64,000 nt of DNA, taken from positions 310,001 to 374,000 of the forward strand of contig NZ_QURN01000001.1 in assembly GCF_003403035.1 (NCBI RefSeq), given 5' to 3'. Shown here piece by piece: positions 51,937-61,968 of the stretch. Every line of letters starts with the position of its first letter. Position 1 is the stretch's first letter. The position numbers and the translations under genes are program-made. The DNA comes from Mesorhizobium denitrificans (GTDB lineage Bacteria > Pseudomonadota > Alphaproteobacteria > Rhizobiales > Rhizobiaceae). Under the pieces are notes generated by a model, which saw only the letters and a list, made by a program, of their open reading frames with translations, was not told the DNA's origin and searched no databases.

Positions 51937-53469
51937 ATGGCCGAACTCGCAATTGCGCTCAGCGGCATAAACAAGAGCTTTGGCCCCGTCCACGCCAATC
52001 GCGATATTAATCTCGAAGTGCAGCGCGGTACGATCCATGGAATTATTGGCGAGAACGGCGCTGGTAAGTCCACGCTTATGTCTATCCTGTACGGTTTCTA
52101 TCAGGCCGACAGTGGCGAAATCCGCGTTAACGGCAAGCCCGTGAGCATCAAGACGCCGAATGATGCCATCGCTGCGGGCATCGGCATGGTGCACCAGCAC
52201 TTCATGCTGGTGGAGAATTTCACCGTTCTGGAGAACATTATTCTCGGTGCGGAAGGCGAACCGCTGCTGAACAAATCGATCGCCAAGGCGCGCTCGGAAC
52301 TCGCGCGACTTGAACGCGAATATGGGCTGGAAGTCGATCCAGATGCGCTGATCGAAGAGCTTCCCGTTGGCCTGCAGCAGCGCGTCGAAATCCTGAAAGC
52401 GCTCTATCGCGGTGCGGATATTCTCATTCTGGATGAGCCTACCGGCGTGCTGACGCCCGCCGAGGCAGATCATTTGTTCCGCATTTTGAAGCAACTCAAG
52501 GAGCAGGGCAAAACGGTCATCCTGATCACCCACAAGCTACGGGAGATTATGGCTATCACCGACAATGTTTCGGTGATGCGGCAAGGCACGATGGTTGCCA
52601 CGCGCGAAACCAAGGGAACGACCGTCGAGGAGTTGGCCGAACTCATGGTTGGCAGGCGCGTGCTTCTGCGCGTCCAGAAGGGAGAGGCCAATCCAGGCGA
52701 GGTGAAGCTGTCTGTGCGCAATCTCACCGTTCGGGATTCGCGCAAGGTGACGATGGTCGATGACGTGTCCTTCGACATTCGCGCGGGCGAAATTGTCGGC
52801 ATTGCGGGCGTTGCGGGCAACGGCCAGTCGGAGTTGATCGAGGCCATTGCAGGAACGCGGCGCGCCGTGTCGGGCACGGTGATGCTCGATGGCAAGCCGA
52901 TTGACGTGACGGGCACTGCCGACCCCGGTGAATTGCGGGATCGCGGTCTGGCACATGTGCCGGAAGACAGACACCATGTCGGCCTCGTGCTCGCCTTTGA
53001 GGAAGCAGAAAATTCAATCCTCGGCTATCAAGACAAGCCGCAATATCTGAACGGGCCATTTCTCAATTTGAAAGCCATTGAGGATGACGCCAGGGCCAAG
53101 ATTCAAGCCTACGACATTCGGCCGACCAATCCGCATCTCAGGACGGCCAACTTCTCCGGCGGCAATCAGCAAAAGATCGTGCTGGCGCGCGAGATCGAGC
53201 AAGACCCCGGCGTTCTCGTTGTGGGCCAGCCGACGCGCGGCGTCGATGTCGGCGCAATCGAGTTCATCCATAAGCGTCTTATCGCCATGCGCGATGCGGG
53301 CAAGGCTGTGCTGGTGATCTCCGTGGAACTGGATGAAATCCGCTCGCTATCGGACCGCATTTTGGTGATGTTCGCAGGCCGCATCGTTGGCGAACGCGGG
53401 CCGGAGGCCACTGAAGGCGAGTTGGGCCTGCTTATGGCTGGCGTCGAGCACAAGGAAGCTGCTGAATGA
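51937..53469 (+). CDS. Nucleoside ABC transporter ATP-binding protein (two ABC domains)
   Basis: Double ATPase of 510 aa. Domain 1: IHGIIGENGAGKSTLMSILY, IGMVHQHFMLVENFTVLENI, LPVGLQQRVEILKALYRGAD, ILILDEPTGVLTPAEADHLF. Domain 2: VGIAGVAGNGQSELIEAIAG, HVPEDRHHVGLVLAFEEAEN, FSGGNQQKIVLAREIEQDPG, VVGQPTRGVDVGAIEFIHK. This is the ATPase of BMP-type nucleoside importers (NupA/YufO-like). ATG 51,937 has ataggggaaa upstream. It overlaps the first permease gene (ATGA). Confidence 0.94.
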   Translation: MAELAIALSGINKSFGPVHANRDINLEVQRGTIHGIIGENGAGKSTLMSILYGFYQADSGEIRVNGKPVSIKTPNDAIAAGIGMVHQHFMLVENFTVLENIILGAEGEPLLNKSIAKARSELARLEREYGLEVDPDALIEELPVGLQQRVEILKALYRGADILILDEPTGVLTPAEADHLFRILKQLKEQGKTVILITHKLREIMAITDNVSVMRQGTMVATRETKGTTVEELAELMVGRRVLLRVQKGEANPGEVKLSVRNLTVRDSRKVTMVDDVSFDIRAGEIVGIAGVAGNGQSELIEAIAGTRRAVSGTVMLDGKPIDVTGTADPGELRDRGLAHVPEDRHHVGLVLAFEEAENSILGYQDKPQYLNGPFLNLKAIEDDARAKIQAYDIRPTNPHLRTANFSGGNQQKIVLAREIEQDPGVLVVGQPTRGVDVGAIEFIHKRLIAMRDAGKAVLVISVELDEIRSLSDRILVMFAGRIVGERGPEATEGELGLLMAGVEHKEAAE

Positions 53470-54605
53470 GCGCCCCGTTCGCAAAACTGCCGCGTTGGGC
53501 GGATTATGGGTTGATCCCGCTCATCAACCTTTTCGTCGCTTTCATCGTTGCCGGACTGGTCGTCATGCTCGTTGGCGAAAATCCGTTCCGCGCTGCGATG
53601 ATATTGGTCGAAGGCGCTTTCGGGCGCGGGCAGAACATCGCCTACACGCTCTACTATGCAACGAACTTCATCTTCACCGGGCTTGCCGTGGCCGTCGCAT
53701 TCCATGCGGGATTGTTCAATATTGGCGGTGAGGGACAAGCCTACATTGCCGGGCTCGGCGTTGCGTTTGTCGCGCTGTCTCTGGACACAGTTCTGCCCTG
53801 GTATCTGACATTCCCCATCGCCATTGTAGCGGCGGCGGGTTTCGGAGCCTTGTGGGCGCTGATCCCTGCGTATTTGCAGGCTAAGCGTGACTCCCACGTC
53901 GTAATCACGACGATCATGTTCAACTACATCGCGGGCAGCCTGATGGTTTACATGCTTGTCGATGTTATCAAGCCGTTAGGTTCGATGGCCCCGCAAACAC
54001 GGCCTTTTGAGGCTGGTGCGCAACTGCCCAAGCTGAACTGGATCATTGAATTGTTCGGTGCGAAAATCAGGTCAGCGCCGCTGAACCTGTCCTTCATCCT
54101 CGCGCTTATCATGGCCTATCTAGTCTGGCTGCTAATCTGGCGCACCAAGCTCGGATATGAAATTCGCACGCTGGGCTTCAGCTCCAAGGCCGCGCGCTAT
54201 GCAGGCATTTCGGAATCACGCATCATCATAATTACCATGCTCATTTCCGGTGCGCTGGCAGGCATGATGGCGCTTAACCCGACAATGGGCGACCAGCACA
54301 ACGTCTCGCTGGATTTCGTATCGCAGGCGGGGTTCGTCGGCATTGCTGTCGCCCTTATGGGCCGCTCGCATCCGGCGGGCATCATTCCGGCGGCGATCCT
54401 GTTTGGCGCGCTCTATCAGGGCGGCGCGGAACTCGCATTCGAAATGCCGAACATCTCGCGCGACATGATCGTGATTATTCAAGGTCTGGTGATCCTGTTC
54501 GCAGGCGCGCTCGAACACATGTTCAGGCCAACGATCCAGACATTGTTCGCGAGCCTCAGTCCAAGATCGGTCGGCCTCGCCGCCGCGAAGAAAGAGGGGG
54601 CGTGA
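53466..54605 (+). CDS. Nucleoside ABC transporter permease, first subunit
   Basis: Membrane protein of 379 aa, BPD_transp_2 (LivH-like) family. Seen: IPLINLFVAFIVAGLVVMLV, HAGLFNIGGEGQAYIAGLGV, SHVVITTIMFNYIAGSLMVY, GYEIRTLGFSSKAARYAGIS, SQAGFVGIAVALMGRSHPAG. These are the NupB/YufP-type marks of nucleoside importers. Followed one base later by the second permease. Confidence 0.94.
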   Translation: MSAPFAKLPRWADYGLIPLINLFVAFIVAGLVVMLVGENPFRAAMILVEGAFGRGQNIAYTLYYATNFIFTGLAVAVAFHAGLFNIGGEGQAYIAGLGVAFVALSLDTVLPWYLTFPIAIVAAAGFGALWALIPAYLQAKRDSHVVITTIMFNYIAGSLMVYMLVDVIKPLGSMAPQTRPFEAGAQLPKLNWIIELFGAKIRSAPLNLSFILALIMAYLVWLLIWRTKLGYEIRTLGFSSKAARYAGISESRIIIITMLISGALAGMMALNPTMGDQHNVSLDFVSQAGFVGIAVALMGRSHPAGIIPAAILFGALYQGGAELAFEMPNISRDMIVIIQGLVILFAGALEHMFRPTIQTLFASLSPRSVGLAAAKKEGA

Positions 54606-54606
54606 G

Positions 54607-55575
54607 ATGGACTTCCTCAACGCGCTCGTCCTTATTCTGGACTCGACCATCAGGCTCAGCGTTCCACTGCTCTTAGCCTGCCTTGCCGGCCTATATTCCG
54701 AACGCGCAGGCGTGTTCGACATCGGCCTTGAAGGCAAGATGCTGGCGGGCGCTTTTGCCGGAGCAGCGGGGGCCGCAGTAACGGGCTCGGCATGGCTCGG
54801 CCTGCTGTGCGGCATTCTCGTCTCGGTTGGCATGGCGTTGGTGCACGGCTTTGCGTCGATCACCCATCGCGGCAACCAGATCGTTTCCGGTGTGGCGATC
54901 AACTTCATCGCCGCCGGTTCGACAATCATTCTGGGGCAGGCTTGGTTTCAACAGGGTGGGCGTACGCCTGCACTCGGTGCGGCGCAGCGCTTTGAAGCTA
55001 TCGAGCTACCGGGCGCAGCGGCGTTGCGCGATGTGCCCCTGATCGGCCAGATCTATTCCGAGCTTATTTCGGGCCACTCGCTGCTCACTTACTTTGCGTT
55101 TCTGATGGTGCCGTTTACATGGTGGGTGCTTTACCGCACGCGCTTCGGTCTGCGCCTTCGCGCCGTGGGCGAAAATCCCGCCGCTGTGGATACGGCTGGC
55201 GTATCGGTCGCTTGGCTGCGTTATCGTGCGGTCATCTGCACCGGCATTCTTACAGGCATCGCGGGATGCTATCTGTCGATGGTTCAGAATGCAGGCTTCG
55301 TGAAAGACATGACCGCAGGCAAGGGCTTCATTGCGCTTGCGGCGCTGATCTTCGCCAAGTGGAAGCCCGTCAATGCGATGTTTGCATGTCTGCTGTTCGG
55401 CTTTCTCGATGCAGCTTCGATCCGCTTGCAGGGAACCCCGATCATGGGCGTGCGCGTGCCGGTGCAGTTGATGCAGGCTCTGCCTTACATCCTCACCGTG
55501 ATCTTGCTGGCAGGCTTTATCGGCAAGGCAATCCCGCCGCGTGCGGGCGGCGTGCCTTATGTAAAGGAGCGTTGA
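54607..55575 (+). CDS. Nucleoside ABC transporter permease, second subunit
   Basis: Membrane protein of 322 aa: LACLAGLYSERAGVFDIGLE, GKMLAGAFAGAAGAAVTGSA, HRGNQIVSGVAINFIAAGST, FGLRLRAVGENPAAVDTAGV, TAGKGFIALAALIFAKWKPV. NupC/YufQ-type partner of the preceding permease. It runs directly into cdd, with aaggagcg before the next start. Confidence 0.94.
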   Translation: MDFLNALVLILDSTIRLSVPLLLACLAGLYSERAGVFDIGLEGKMLAGAFAGAAGAAVTGSAWLGLLCGILVSVGMALVHGFASITHRGNQIVSGVAINFIAAGSTIILGQAWFQQGGRTPALGAAQRFEAIELPGAAALRDVPLIGQIYSELISGHSLLTYFAFLMVPFTWWVLYRTRFGLRLRAVGENPAAVDTAGVSVAWLRYRAVICTGILTGIAGCYLSMVQNAGFVKDMTAGKGFIALAALIFAKWKPVNAMFACLLFGFLDAASIRLQGTPIMGVRVPVQLMQALPYILTVILLAGFIGKAIPPRAGGVPYVKER

Positions 55576-55576
55576 G

Positions 55577-55969
55577 ATGAGCCGTGATCTGTTTGAAGCC
55601 GCAACGCAGGCGATGGCAAAAGCCTATGCGCCTTACTCGAAGTTTCCTGTGGGCGCAGCACTTCGCACGGAGGATGGTCGCGTTTTCTCCGGCGCGAATA
55701 TCGAGGTCGCATCCTATCCGGAGGGTTGGTGCGCGGAGACCACTGCGCTCGGACATTACATTATGGGTGGCGGCGGCAAGATCACTGAGGTTGCGGTGGT
55801 AGCCGAACGCATGGCGCGCGTCACGCCTTGTGGCGGCTGTCGCCAGCGTCTTGCAGAATTCACGACCGCCGACACCAAGCTGCATTTGTGCGACGAGACG
55901 GGCGTGGTGCAAACGGTGACCATGGGCGAAATCCTGCCATTCGGTTTTCGTGGCGACATTCTTAAATGA
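55577..55969 (+). CDS. cdd: Cytidine deaminase
   Basis: Zn enzyme of 130 aa converting cytidine/deoxycytidine to uridine/deoxyuridine. Seen: AYAPYSKFPVGAALRTEDGR, FSGANIEVASYPEGWCAETT (the catalytic CAE) and VTPCGGCRQRLAEF (two zinc cysteines). Standard length for tetrameric Cdd. Translationally coupled to punA (ATGA at 55,966). Confidence 0.96.
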   Translation: MSRDLFEAATQAMAKAYAPYSKFPVGAALRTEDGRVFSGANIEVASYPEGWCAETTALGHYIMGGGGKITEVAVVAERMARVTPCGGCRQRLAEFTTADTKLHLCDETGVVQTVTMGEILPFGFRGDILK

Positions 55970-56769
55970 GCGCGGTCGATGTCCTTGTTGAACGGCTAGG
56001 CGGCCTCGTGCCGACAACGGCGATCGTGCTCGGCTCTGGCTTGGGCGATCTGGTGGAATCCATAAAAAAGCCGATTCGCGTGGCCTATCGCGTCTTGCCG
56101 GGATTTCCAGTTGGTGGCGTCTCCGGTCATAGCGGCGAGGTAGTTGCCGGTTATCTGTCAGACACTCCGGTTCTGGTGCTGGCGGGCCGCGCTCACTATT
56201 ACGAGCATGGCAATGCAGCAGTCATGCGGCCGGTCATAGAAGCTCTCGCCGGCGTTGGCATCACCAAGCTCTTTCTCACCAATGCAGCCGGGTCGGTCGA
56301 CACGGACATGCCGCCCGGTTCATTGATGATGATCACGGATCACATCAATTTTTCCGGCTCGAACCCATTGTTCGACGAGCCGACGGATCAGCGCTTCGTC
56401 AGCATGACGGAAGCATATGATCGCAAGCTGCGCATCGCTCTGGAGCAAGCGGCAGCGGCCAGTCACACGCCGCTGCATCAGGGCATATACATGTGGTTCT
56501 CCGGGCCATCTTTTGAGACGCCTGCGGAAATACGCGTTGCGCGAATGATGGGCGCAAACGCGGTCGGCATGTCCACCGTGCCGGAGGTTATTCTGGCGCG
56601 CTTTTTCGGCATCCGCGTTGCGGCCTGTTCCGTGATCACGAACTTTGCGGCGGGAATAACCGGAGCAGAACTTTCGCATGATGAAACGCGCGAAGTCGCG
56701 CCGCGTGGTGGGGCAAAGCTAGGCCGACTGCTGCAATACTTGTTCGCATCCGGCAATCTGGATTCCTGA
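55966..56769 (+). CDS. punA: Purine nucleoside phosphorylase (trimeric type)
   Basis: Enzyme of 267 aa splitting purine nucleosides with phosphate. Seen: [120 protein letters not shown]. This is the eukaryote-like PNP family, not the hexameric DeoD of enterobacteria. It sits between cdd and deoA in a salvage operon. Confidence 0.94.
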   Translation: MSAVDVLVERLGGLVPTTAIVLGSGLGDLVESIKKPIRVAYRVLPGFPVGGVSGHSGEVVAGYLSDTPVLVLAGRAHYYEHGNAAVMRPVIEALAGVGITKLFLTNAAGSVDTDMPPGSLMMITDHINFSGSNPLFDEPTDQRFVSMTEAYDRKLRIALEQAAAASHTPLHQGIYMWFSGPSFETPAEIRVARMMGANAVGMSTVPEVILARFFGIRVAACSVITNFAAGITGAELSHDETREVAPRGGAKLGRLLQYLFASGNLDS

Positions 56770-56774
56770 CCGAG

Positions 56775-58094
56775 ATGTTGCCGCAGGAAATCATACGCAA
56801 AAAGCGCGATGGCAAATCGCTTTCGCAAGAAGAAATTGCGGAGTTCGTCGCGGGTCTGACCTCTGGTGCTGTCAGCGAAGGTCAGGTCGCTGCGCTGGCC
56901 ATGGCGATATTTTTCAACGGAATGAGCCGGGACGAGGCGGTGTCGCTGACGCTTGCCATGCGCGATTCGGGCGAGGTGCTTGACTGGACGGACTTGCCCG
57001 GCCCGGTCACAGACAAACATTCGACCGGTGGCGTCGGCGACAATGTTTCGTTGATGCTCGCGCCCATCGTCGCGAGTTGCGGCGCTTACGTTCCGATGAT
57101 CTCCGGTCGTGGCCTTGGCCATACCGGCGGTACGCTGGACAAGATGGATTCGATCCCCGGCTATATGAGCCAGCCGCCGAACAAATTGTTTCGGCAAACC
57201 GTTATGGAGGCGGGGTGCGCAATCATCGGCCAGACTGCCGATCTGGCTCCCGCCGACAAGCGCTTTTACGCGATCCGCGATGTGACGGCGACGGTCGAAT
57301 CCGTGCCGCTTATCACCGCCTCGATCCTTTCGAAAAAGCTTGCCGCTGGTCTGCAATCGCTTGTGCTTGACGTTAAGGTGGGCAGCGGCGCGTTCATGCA
57401 GCGCGCCCGCGACGCCAATGCCTTGGCGACAAGTCTTGTCGAGGTCGCAAATGGCGCAGGCCTCAAAACGACGGCTCTTATCACGAACATGAATGAGCCC
57501 CTTGCGTCCGCGGCAGGCAATGCGGTTGAGGTGGCGAACGCAGTTGATTTTCTCACTGGTCGCCGCCGCGATCCACGCTTACTTACGATCACAATCGCGC
57601 TTGCCACAGAGATGCTCATCTCTGCTGGCATCGCTTCCACCAATCAGCAGGCAATGCGGCTCGCGCGCGATGCACTGGAAAGCGGCAGCGCTGCCGAATC
57701 TTTTGCGCGCATGGTCAGTTTGCTGGGTGGCCCTGCGGACTTCATGGAAAAGATGCACAAGCACTTGCCGACGGCTCCTGTCCAGCGGGCTGTTAAGGCA
57801 GCGCAAAGCGGCTTCGTTCGCGAAATATCGACCCGTGAAATCGGCATTGCCGTTGTCGATCTCGGAGGCGGGCGCACCAGACCGCAAGACAGTGTGGACC
57901 ACGCGGTTGGCCTGACTGAACTACTGCAAGTGGGGACGGAGGTTCAAAACGGTGACGCGCTGGCTATTATTCACGCGCGTTCCGAAGATGATTTTGAGCG
58001 CGCCGCCGCAAATGTGCGCGCGGCATATACAATCGGTGAACCGCGACCAGCTCCCGCCAAAAGCGTCCAGCGCAGGATCAGCGTTCGTTATTGA
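56775..58094 (+). CDS. deoA: Thymidine phosphorylase
   Basis: Enzyme of 439 aa converting thymidine to thymine and deoxyribose 1-phosphate. Seen: [40 protein letters not shown] (the family signature), [40 protein letters not shown]. Length is typical. Ends the nucleoside operon; it overlaps the convergent protease gene by 7 bases. Confidence 0.96.
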   Translation: MLPQEIIRKKRDGKSLSQEEIAEFVAGLTSGAVSEGQVAALAMAIFFNGMSRDEAVSLTLAMRDSGEVLDWTDLPGPVTDKHSTGGVGDNVSLMLAPIVASCGAYVPMISGRGLGHTGGTLDKMDSIPGYMSQPPNKLFRQTVMEAGCAIIGQTADLAPADKRFYAIRDVTATVESVPLITASILSKKLAAGLQSLVLDVKVGSGAFMQRARDANALATSLVEVANGAGLKTTALITNMNEPLASAAGNAVEVANAVDFLTGRRRDPRLLTITIALATEMLISAGIASTNQQAMRLARDALESGSAAESFARMVSLLGGPADFMEKMHKHLPTAPVQRAVKAAQSGFVREISTREIGIAVVDLGGGRTRPQDSVDHAVGLTELLQVGTEVQNGDALAIIHARSEDDFERAAANVRAAYTIGEPRPAPAKSVQRRISVRY

Positions 58095-58642
58095 ACAAGC
58101 AACAGGGTGTGGTCTTGCACCTGAAAGCGATCCAGACGGCGCAGAAAACTCATGCCCACAAGCGATATGTGCAGGGCGGAGTCCTGAAGGATCAGCGCTT
58201 CGACATCCTTCACGCGGATACGGCCAATTTCCATTGAATCGATCATAACGGCAGCAGCGAGTGTTTTGCCGTTAGCGGTCTGCACCTCGTGCTGGAAGTC
58301 GCTCGGCTTGAGCTTGATGCCAGCCTTTACCGCTGTGCTGACATTGATGGCAACAAGCGTGGCGCCCGTATCGACCAACGCCTTCACGTTGCGATCATTG
58401 ACACGAAACTGGCTTTCGAATTGGCCTTTGGAATCCGCGGGAATAATCACTTTGCGACCAAGCGGCTGAGCCGTTGCGCGTTCGATTTCGGCGGTATTGA
58501 CCGCAGCAACCGTCACGCCGTCAGAAGATGGCGTTGTGGCCCTGCGAGCAAATTGATGCAGGCCCGCGCCATCGCCACGGCTTGTCGAAAACCACGAGAC
58601 AGAAAGTACGATACACGCAAATATAATTGCAAGACGAAGCAT
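58088..58642 (-). CDS. TIGR02281-type retropepsin-like aspartic protease, membrane-anchored
   Basis: Protein of 184 aa with an N-terminal membrane anchor ([18 protein letters not shown]) and a periplasmic single-lobe aspartic protease domain: [20 protein letters not shown] (DTGA active site), [40 protein letters not shown]. Such clan AA proteins act as dimers; substrates are unknown. ATG 58,642 has gaggggtc upstream. Confidence 0.88.
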   Translation of the reverse strand: MLRLAIIFACIVLSVSWFSTSRGDGAGLHQFARRATTPSSDGVTVAAVNTAEIERATAQPLGRKVIIPADSKGQFESQFRVNDRNVKALVDTGATLVAINVSTAVKAGIKLKPSDFQHEVQTANGKTLAAAVMIDSMEIGRIRVKDVEALILQDSALHISLVGMSFLRRLDRFQVQDHTLLLVQ

Positions 58643-58755
58643 GACCCCTCCGAAACCCACGCCTTTCTACACGAAAGTCGTGGCAAAGAGGCTAATGGGA
58701 ACCAGAGGTTTTTCGCGTTCCCGGTTACCAATCCTTTACGTCAGCGCGCTCTCGC

Positions 58756-59385
58756 CTATTTCGTGCCGTACATGCGGTCGCCAGCATCCCCGAGGCCAGG
58801 CAATATATAGCCCCTATCGTTCAACTGCCGGTCGATAGATGCGGTGAAAACCGGCACGTCGGGGTGCGCGGTCGTAAAGCGCTCAATTCCTTCAGGCGCG
58901 GCCAGCAGGCAGAGGAAACGGATATTCGTCGCGCCACGTTCCTTGAGCTTGTCGATTGCCGAAATGGCGGAATTCGCCGTCGCGAGCATCGGGTCAACCA
59001 CGATGATCAGCCGATCAGCGAGATCGCTTGGCGCCTTGAAGAAATACTCGATTGCTTCCAGCGTTTCATGGTCGCGATAAAGACCGATATGCGCGACGCG
59101 TGCGGCAGGCACGAGGTCGAGCAAGCCCTCCAGCAAGCCGTTGCCCGCGCGCAGAACCGAGGCAAACACCAGCTTCTTGCCTTCCAGCGTCGGCGCTTCC
59201 ATCGATTCCATGGGCGTTTCAATCTTCATGGTGGTGAGTTCGAGATTGCGCGTCACCTCATAGCCCAGCAGCAGGGAAATTTCCCGTAGCAGACGACGGA
59301 AACCCGCCGTCGAGGTATCCTTGTTCCGCATGATGCTGAGCTTGTGCTGCACCAGCGGATGATCGACAACGGTCACGTTTTTCAC
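58756..59385 (-). CDS. upp: Uracil phosphoribosyltransferase
   Basis: Salvage enzyme of 209 aa making UMP from uracil and PRPP. Seen: [80 protein letters not shown] (PRPP-binding), [34 protein letters not shown] 59,385 is chosen for the ggag six bases before it and the conserved [11 protein letters not shown] opening. Functionally linked to deoA/cdd though on the other strand. Confidence 0.95.
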   Translation of the reverse strand: MKNVTVVDHPLVQHKLSIMRNKDTSTAGFRRLLREISLLLGYEVTRNLELTTMKIETPMESMEAPTLEGKKLVFASVLRAGNGLLEGLLDLVPAARVAHIGLYRDHETLEAIEYFFKAPSDLADRLIIVVDPMLATANSAISAIDKLKERGATNIRFLCLLAAPEGIERFTTAHPDVPVFTASIDRQLNDRGYILPGLGDAGDRMYGTK

Positions 59386-59567
59386 GGCAATCTCCAACAA
59401 ATCCGGCGAACATACTAACTGCATGCGCAGCGCATGTAAGGCCTTGCGATGGCGTGGCCACAATTTTATCCCCGCGTCTGTTCACCGCGTCTTAGGTAAT
59501 GGTGTGGTTGGGGACGATCGGGTATGGTCCCGCCAAAATTTGCGTGGCCAATATTAATTGGATCGAC

Positions 59568-60344
59568 ATGACTGATCAAAGAACAACTGCAAGCGGCGGG
59601 ATGGAAACATCCTTTGGGTTCCGCAATGTAGAACCGGGCGAAAAGCAGCCGCTCGTCAACGAGGTGTTTCACCGTGTAGCGAAACGCTACGACTTGATGA
59701 ACGACTTGATGTCGGCTGGCCTGCATCGCTTGTGGAAGGATGCGATGGTCGCGTGGCTCAATCCGCGTCCGAATCCAATCTGGCGCTCGCTGGATGTTGC
59801 AGGTGGCACAGGCGACATCGCTTTCCGCATCGTGGAGGCTTCGCGCCGTCAGGCACATGCCACTGTTCTGGACATTAATGGCTCGATGCTGGAAGTCGGC
59901 AAGGCGCGCGCGGCAAAGAAGGGTCTTTCCGCCAATGTGGATTTCGTGGAGGCAAGCGCGGAAGAGCTACCATTCGACGATGGCACCTTTGACGCCTACA
60001 CCATTGCTTTCGGCATTCGCAACGTGCCGGACATCAATCTCGCTTTGCGCGAAGCACACCGTGTTTTGAAGCCGGGCGGACGCTTCCTTTGCCTTGAGTT
60101 CTCGGAAGTCGACATGCCCCTGCTCGACAAGGCGTATGAGGCATGGTCGTTCAAGGCCATTCCCGAAATTGGCAAGGTGGTAACGGGCGATCGTGACTCA
60201 TACGCCTATCTGGTCGAGTCGATCCGCAAATTTCCCAATCAGCCGAATTTCGCCGCCATGATAGGTCGCGCCGGGTTCGAGCGCGTAACCTTCCGCAATT
60301 ATTCCGGCGGCATTGCCGCGCTGCATTCCGGCTGGAAGTTGTGA
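59568..60344 (+). CDS. ubiE: Ubiquinone/menaquinone C-methyltransferase UbiE
   Basis: SAM-dependent C-methyltransferase of 258 aa in ubiquinone synthesis. Seen: [20 protein letters not shown] (family signature 1), [20 protein letters not shown] (SAM motif I), [60 protein letters not shown] (signature 2). ATG 59,568 begins [11 protein letters not shown]. Followed 13 bases later by ubiB. Confidence 0.96.
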   Translation: MTDQRTTASGGMETSFGFRNVEPGEKQPLVNEVFHRVAKRYDLMNDLMSAGLHRLWKDAMVAWLNPRPNPIWRSLDVAGGTGDIAFRIVEASRRQAHATVLDINGSMLEVGKARAAKKGLSANVDFVEASAEELPFDDGTFDAYTIAFGIRNVPDINLALREAHRVLKPGGRFLCLEFSEVDMPLLDKAYEAWSFKAIPEIGKVVTGDRDSYAYLVESIRKFPNQPNFAAMIGRAGFERVTFRNYSGGIAALHSGWKL

Positions 60345-60357
60345 CGGGGCACGCGCA

Positions 60358-61932
60358 ATGAGCAGTGTTGGAGCTGCCTTTCGGCTCGTTCGTGCTGGCT
60401 GGATCATGGCCCGCGAAGGCGTAATCGCAGCGCTGCCTGGCGATGAGCTCAGCGGCCTGCCAAAGCTCGGCTGGCGCATGGCGCGTTTGCTCACCCGTTG
60501 GCGTGTTCGTGGCCGTGATCGTGGCCAGCGCCTTGCGGATGCTGTTGCCCGGCTTGGCCCGTCATATGTGAAGCTTGGCCAGTTTCTAGCCACCCGGCCT
60601 GATGTCGTTGGCGCGGAAATCGCCCGCGATCTTTCCAAATTGCAGGACCGCATGGCGACTTTCCCGACATCGGAAGCTGTCGCGGCAATCGAGGCTTCGC
60701 TGGGGCGGCCCATCGATGAGCTTTATGAGGAATTTGGCGCGCCGGTTGCGGCGGCTTCAATCGCACAGGTGCACCCCGCCCGCGTGCAATATGAAAATGT
60801 TTCCGAGCGCATGGCCGTTAAGGTGATCCGTCCCGGCGTTCGCAGGTTGTTTCACCGCGATCTGGAAAGCTATTTCCTCGCTGCGCGCTTGCAGGAGCGG
60901 TTCATTCCGGCAACGCGCCGCCTGCGCCCTGTCGAGGTCACGCGCATATTGGCGCAGACGACACGCGTCGAAATGGATCTGCGGCTTGAGGCTGCGGCAC
61001 TGTCCGAACTCGCGGAAAACACTGCCGGCGATCCGGGCTTTCGTGTTCCGAAGGTCGATTGGGAACGCACGGGCCGTGATGTGCTCACCATGCAGTGGAT
61101 CGACGGCATCAAGCTGAACGACATCGAAGCGCTGCGCGCCACCGGACTCGACCTTGAAAAGCTGGCGGCCAATCTCGTTCAGTCATTCCTGCGCCACACT
61201 CTGCGCGACGGCTTTTTCCATGCCGACATGCATCCGGGCAATTTGTTCGTTGAGGCTGATGGCACCATTGTCGCGGTCGACCTCGGTATAACCGGGCGAC
61301 TCGGCAAAAAGGAACGGCGCTTTCTGGCCGAAATTCTCTACGGCTTTATCACGCGCGACTATCGCCGCACCGCCGAAGTCCATTACGAAGCGGGATATGT
61401 GCCGCGCACCCACAGCGTCGACGCGTTTGCTCAGGCTATCCGGGCTATCGGGGAGCCGATCCACGGCCAGTCCGCTGAGACAATCTCCATGGCTCGCCTG
61501 CTCACATTGCTGTTCGAGGTGACCGAACTTTTCGACATGGAAACGCGGCCCGAACTGTTGATGTTGCAAAAAACGATGGTTGTGGTCGAAGGGGTGGCGC
61601 GCACGCTCGATCCGCATTTCAACATGTGGAAGACCTCGGAGCCCGTCGTTGGCGACTGGATCAGGAATAATCTCGGCCCTCGTGGCATGATGGAAGATGC
61701 GCGAGAGGGCGTGTCAGCGCTCGTTTCGCTGATGCGTCAGGCGCCGGACCTTGCCGCCCGCACTGAGCGGCTGTCGCGGGAAATCGACCAGATGGCCGAA
61801 CACGGCCTGCGCTTCGATGAGGCAACCGCGCGCGCAATCGGCAAAGCGGAAGCGCGCAGCACGCGATCCGGGCGCATCGCGCTTTGGATCATCGCGGCTG
61901 CCGCCGTTTACCTTGCGTGGATTGTAAGCTGA
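60358..61932 (+). CDS. ubiB: Ubiquinone biosynthesis accessory ATPase/kinase UbiB
   Basis: ABC1/ADCK-type atypical kinase of 524 aa. Seen: LGPSYVKLGQFLATRPDVVG (KxGQ motif), APVAAASIAQVHPARVQYEN (A-rich loop), AVKVIRPGV, FFHADMHPGNLFVEADGTIV (catalytic region) and AVDLGITGRLGKKERR; the C-terminus is a membrane helix (GRIALWIIAAAAVYLAWIVS). The ubiE-ubiB-coaBC order is common in alphaproteobacteria. Confidence 0.94.
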   Translation: MSSVGAAFRLVRAGWIMAREGVIAALPGDELSGLPKLGWRMARLLTRWRVRGRDRGQRLADAVARLGPSYVKLGQFLATRPDVVGAEIARDLSKLQDRMATFPTSEAVAAIEASLGRPIDELYEEFGAPVAAASIAQVHPARVQYENVSERMAVKVIRPGVRRLFHRDLESYFLAARLQERFIPATRRLRPVEVTRILAQTTRVEMDLRLEAAALSELAENTAGDPGFRVPKVDWERTGRDVLTMQWIDGIKLNDIEALRATGLDLEKLAANLVQSFLRHTLRDGFFHADMHPGNLFVEADGTIVAVDLGITGRLGKKERRFLAEILYGFITRDYRRTAEVHYEAGYVPRTHSVDAFAQAIRAIGEPIHGQSAETISMARLLTLLFEVTELFDMETRPELLMLQKTMVVVEGVARTLDPHFNMWKTSEPVVGDWIRNNLGPRGMMEDAREGVSALVSLMRQAPDLAARTERLSREIDQMAEHGLRFDEATARAIGKAEARSTRSGRIALWIIAAAAVYLAWIVS

Positions 61933-61968
61933 TAGAATGGGCGTAAAGGATCGGGTAACAGGTAACGC

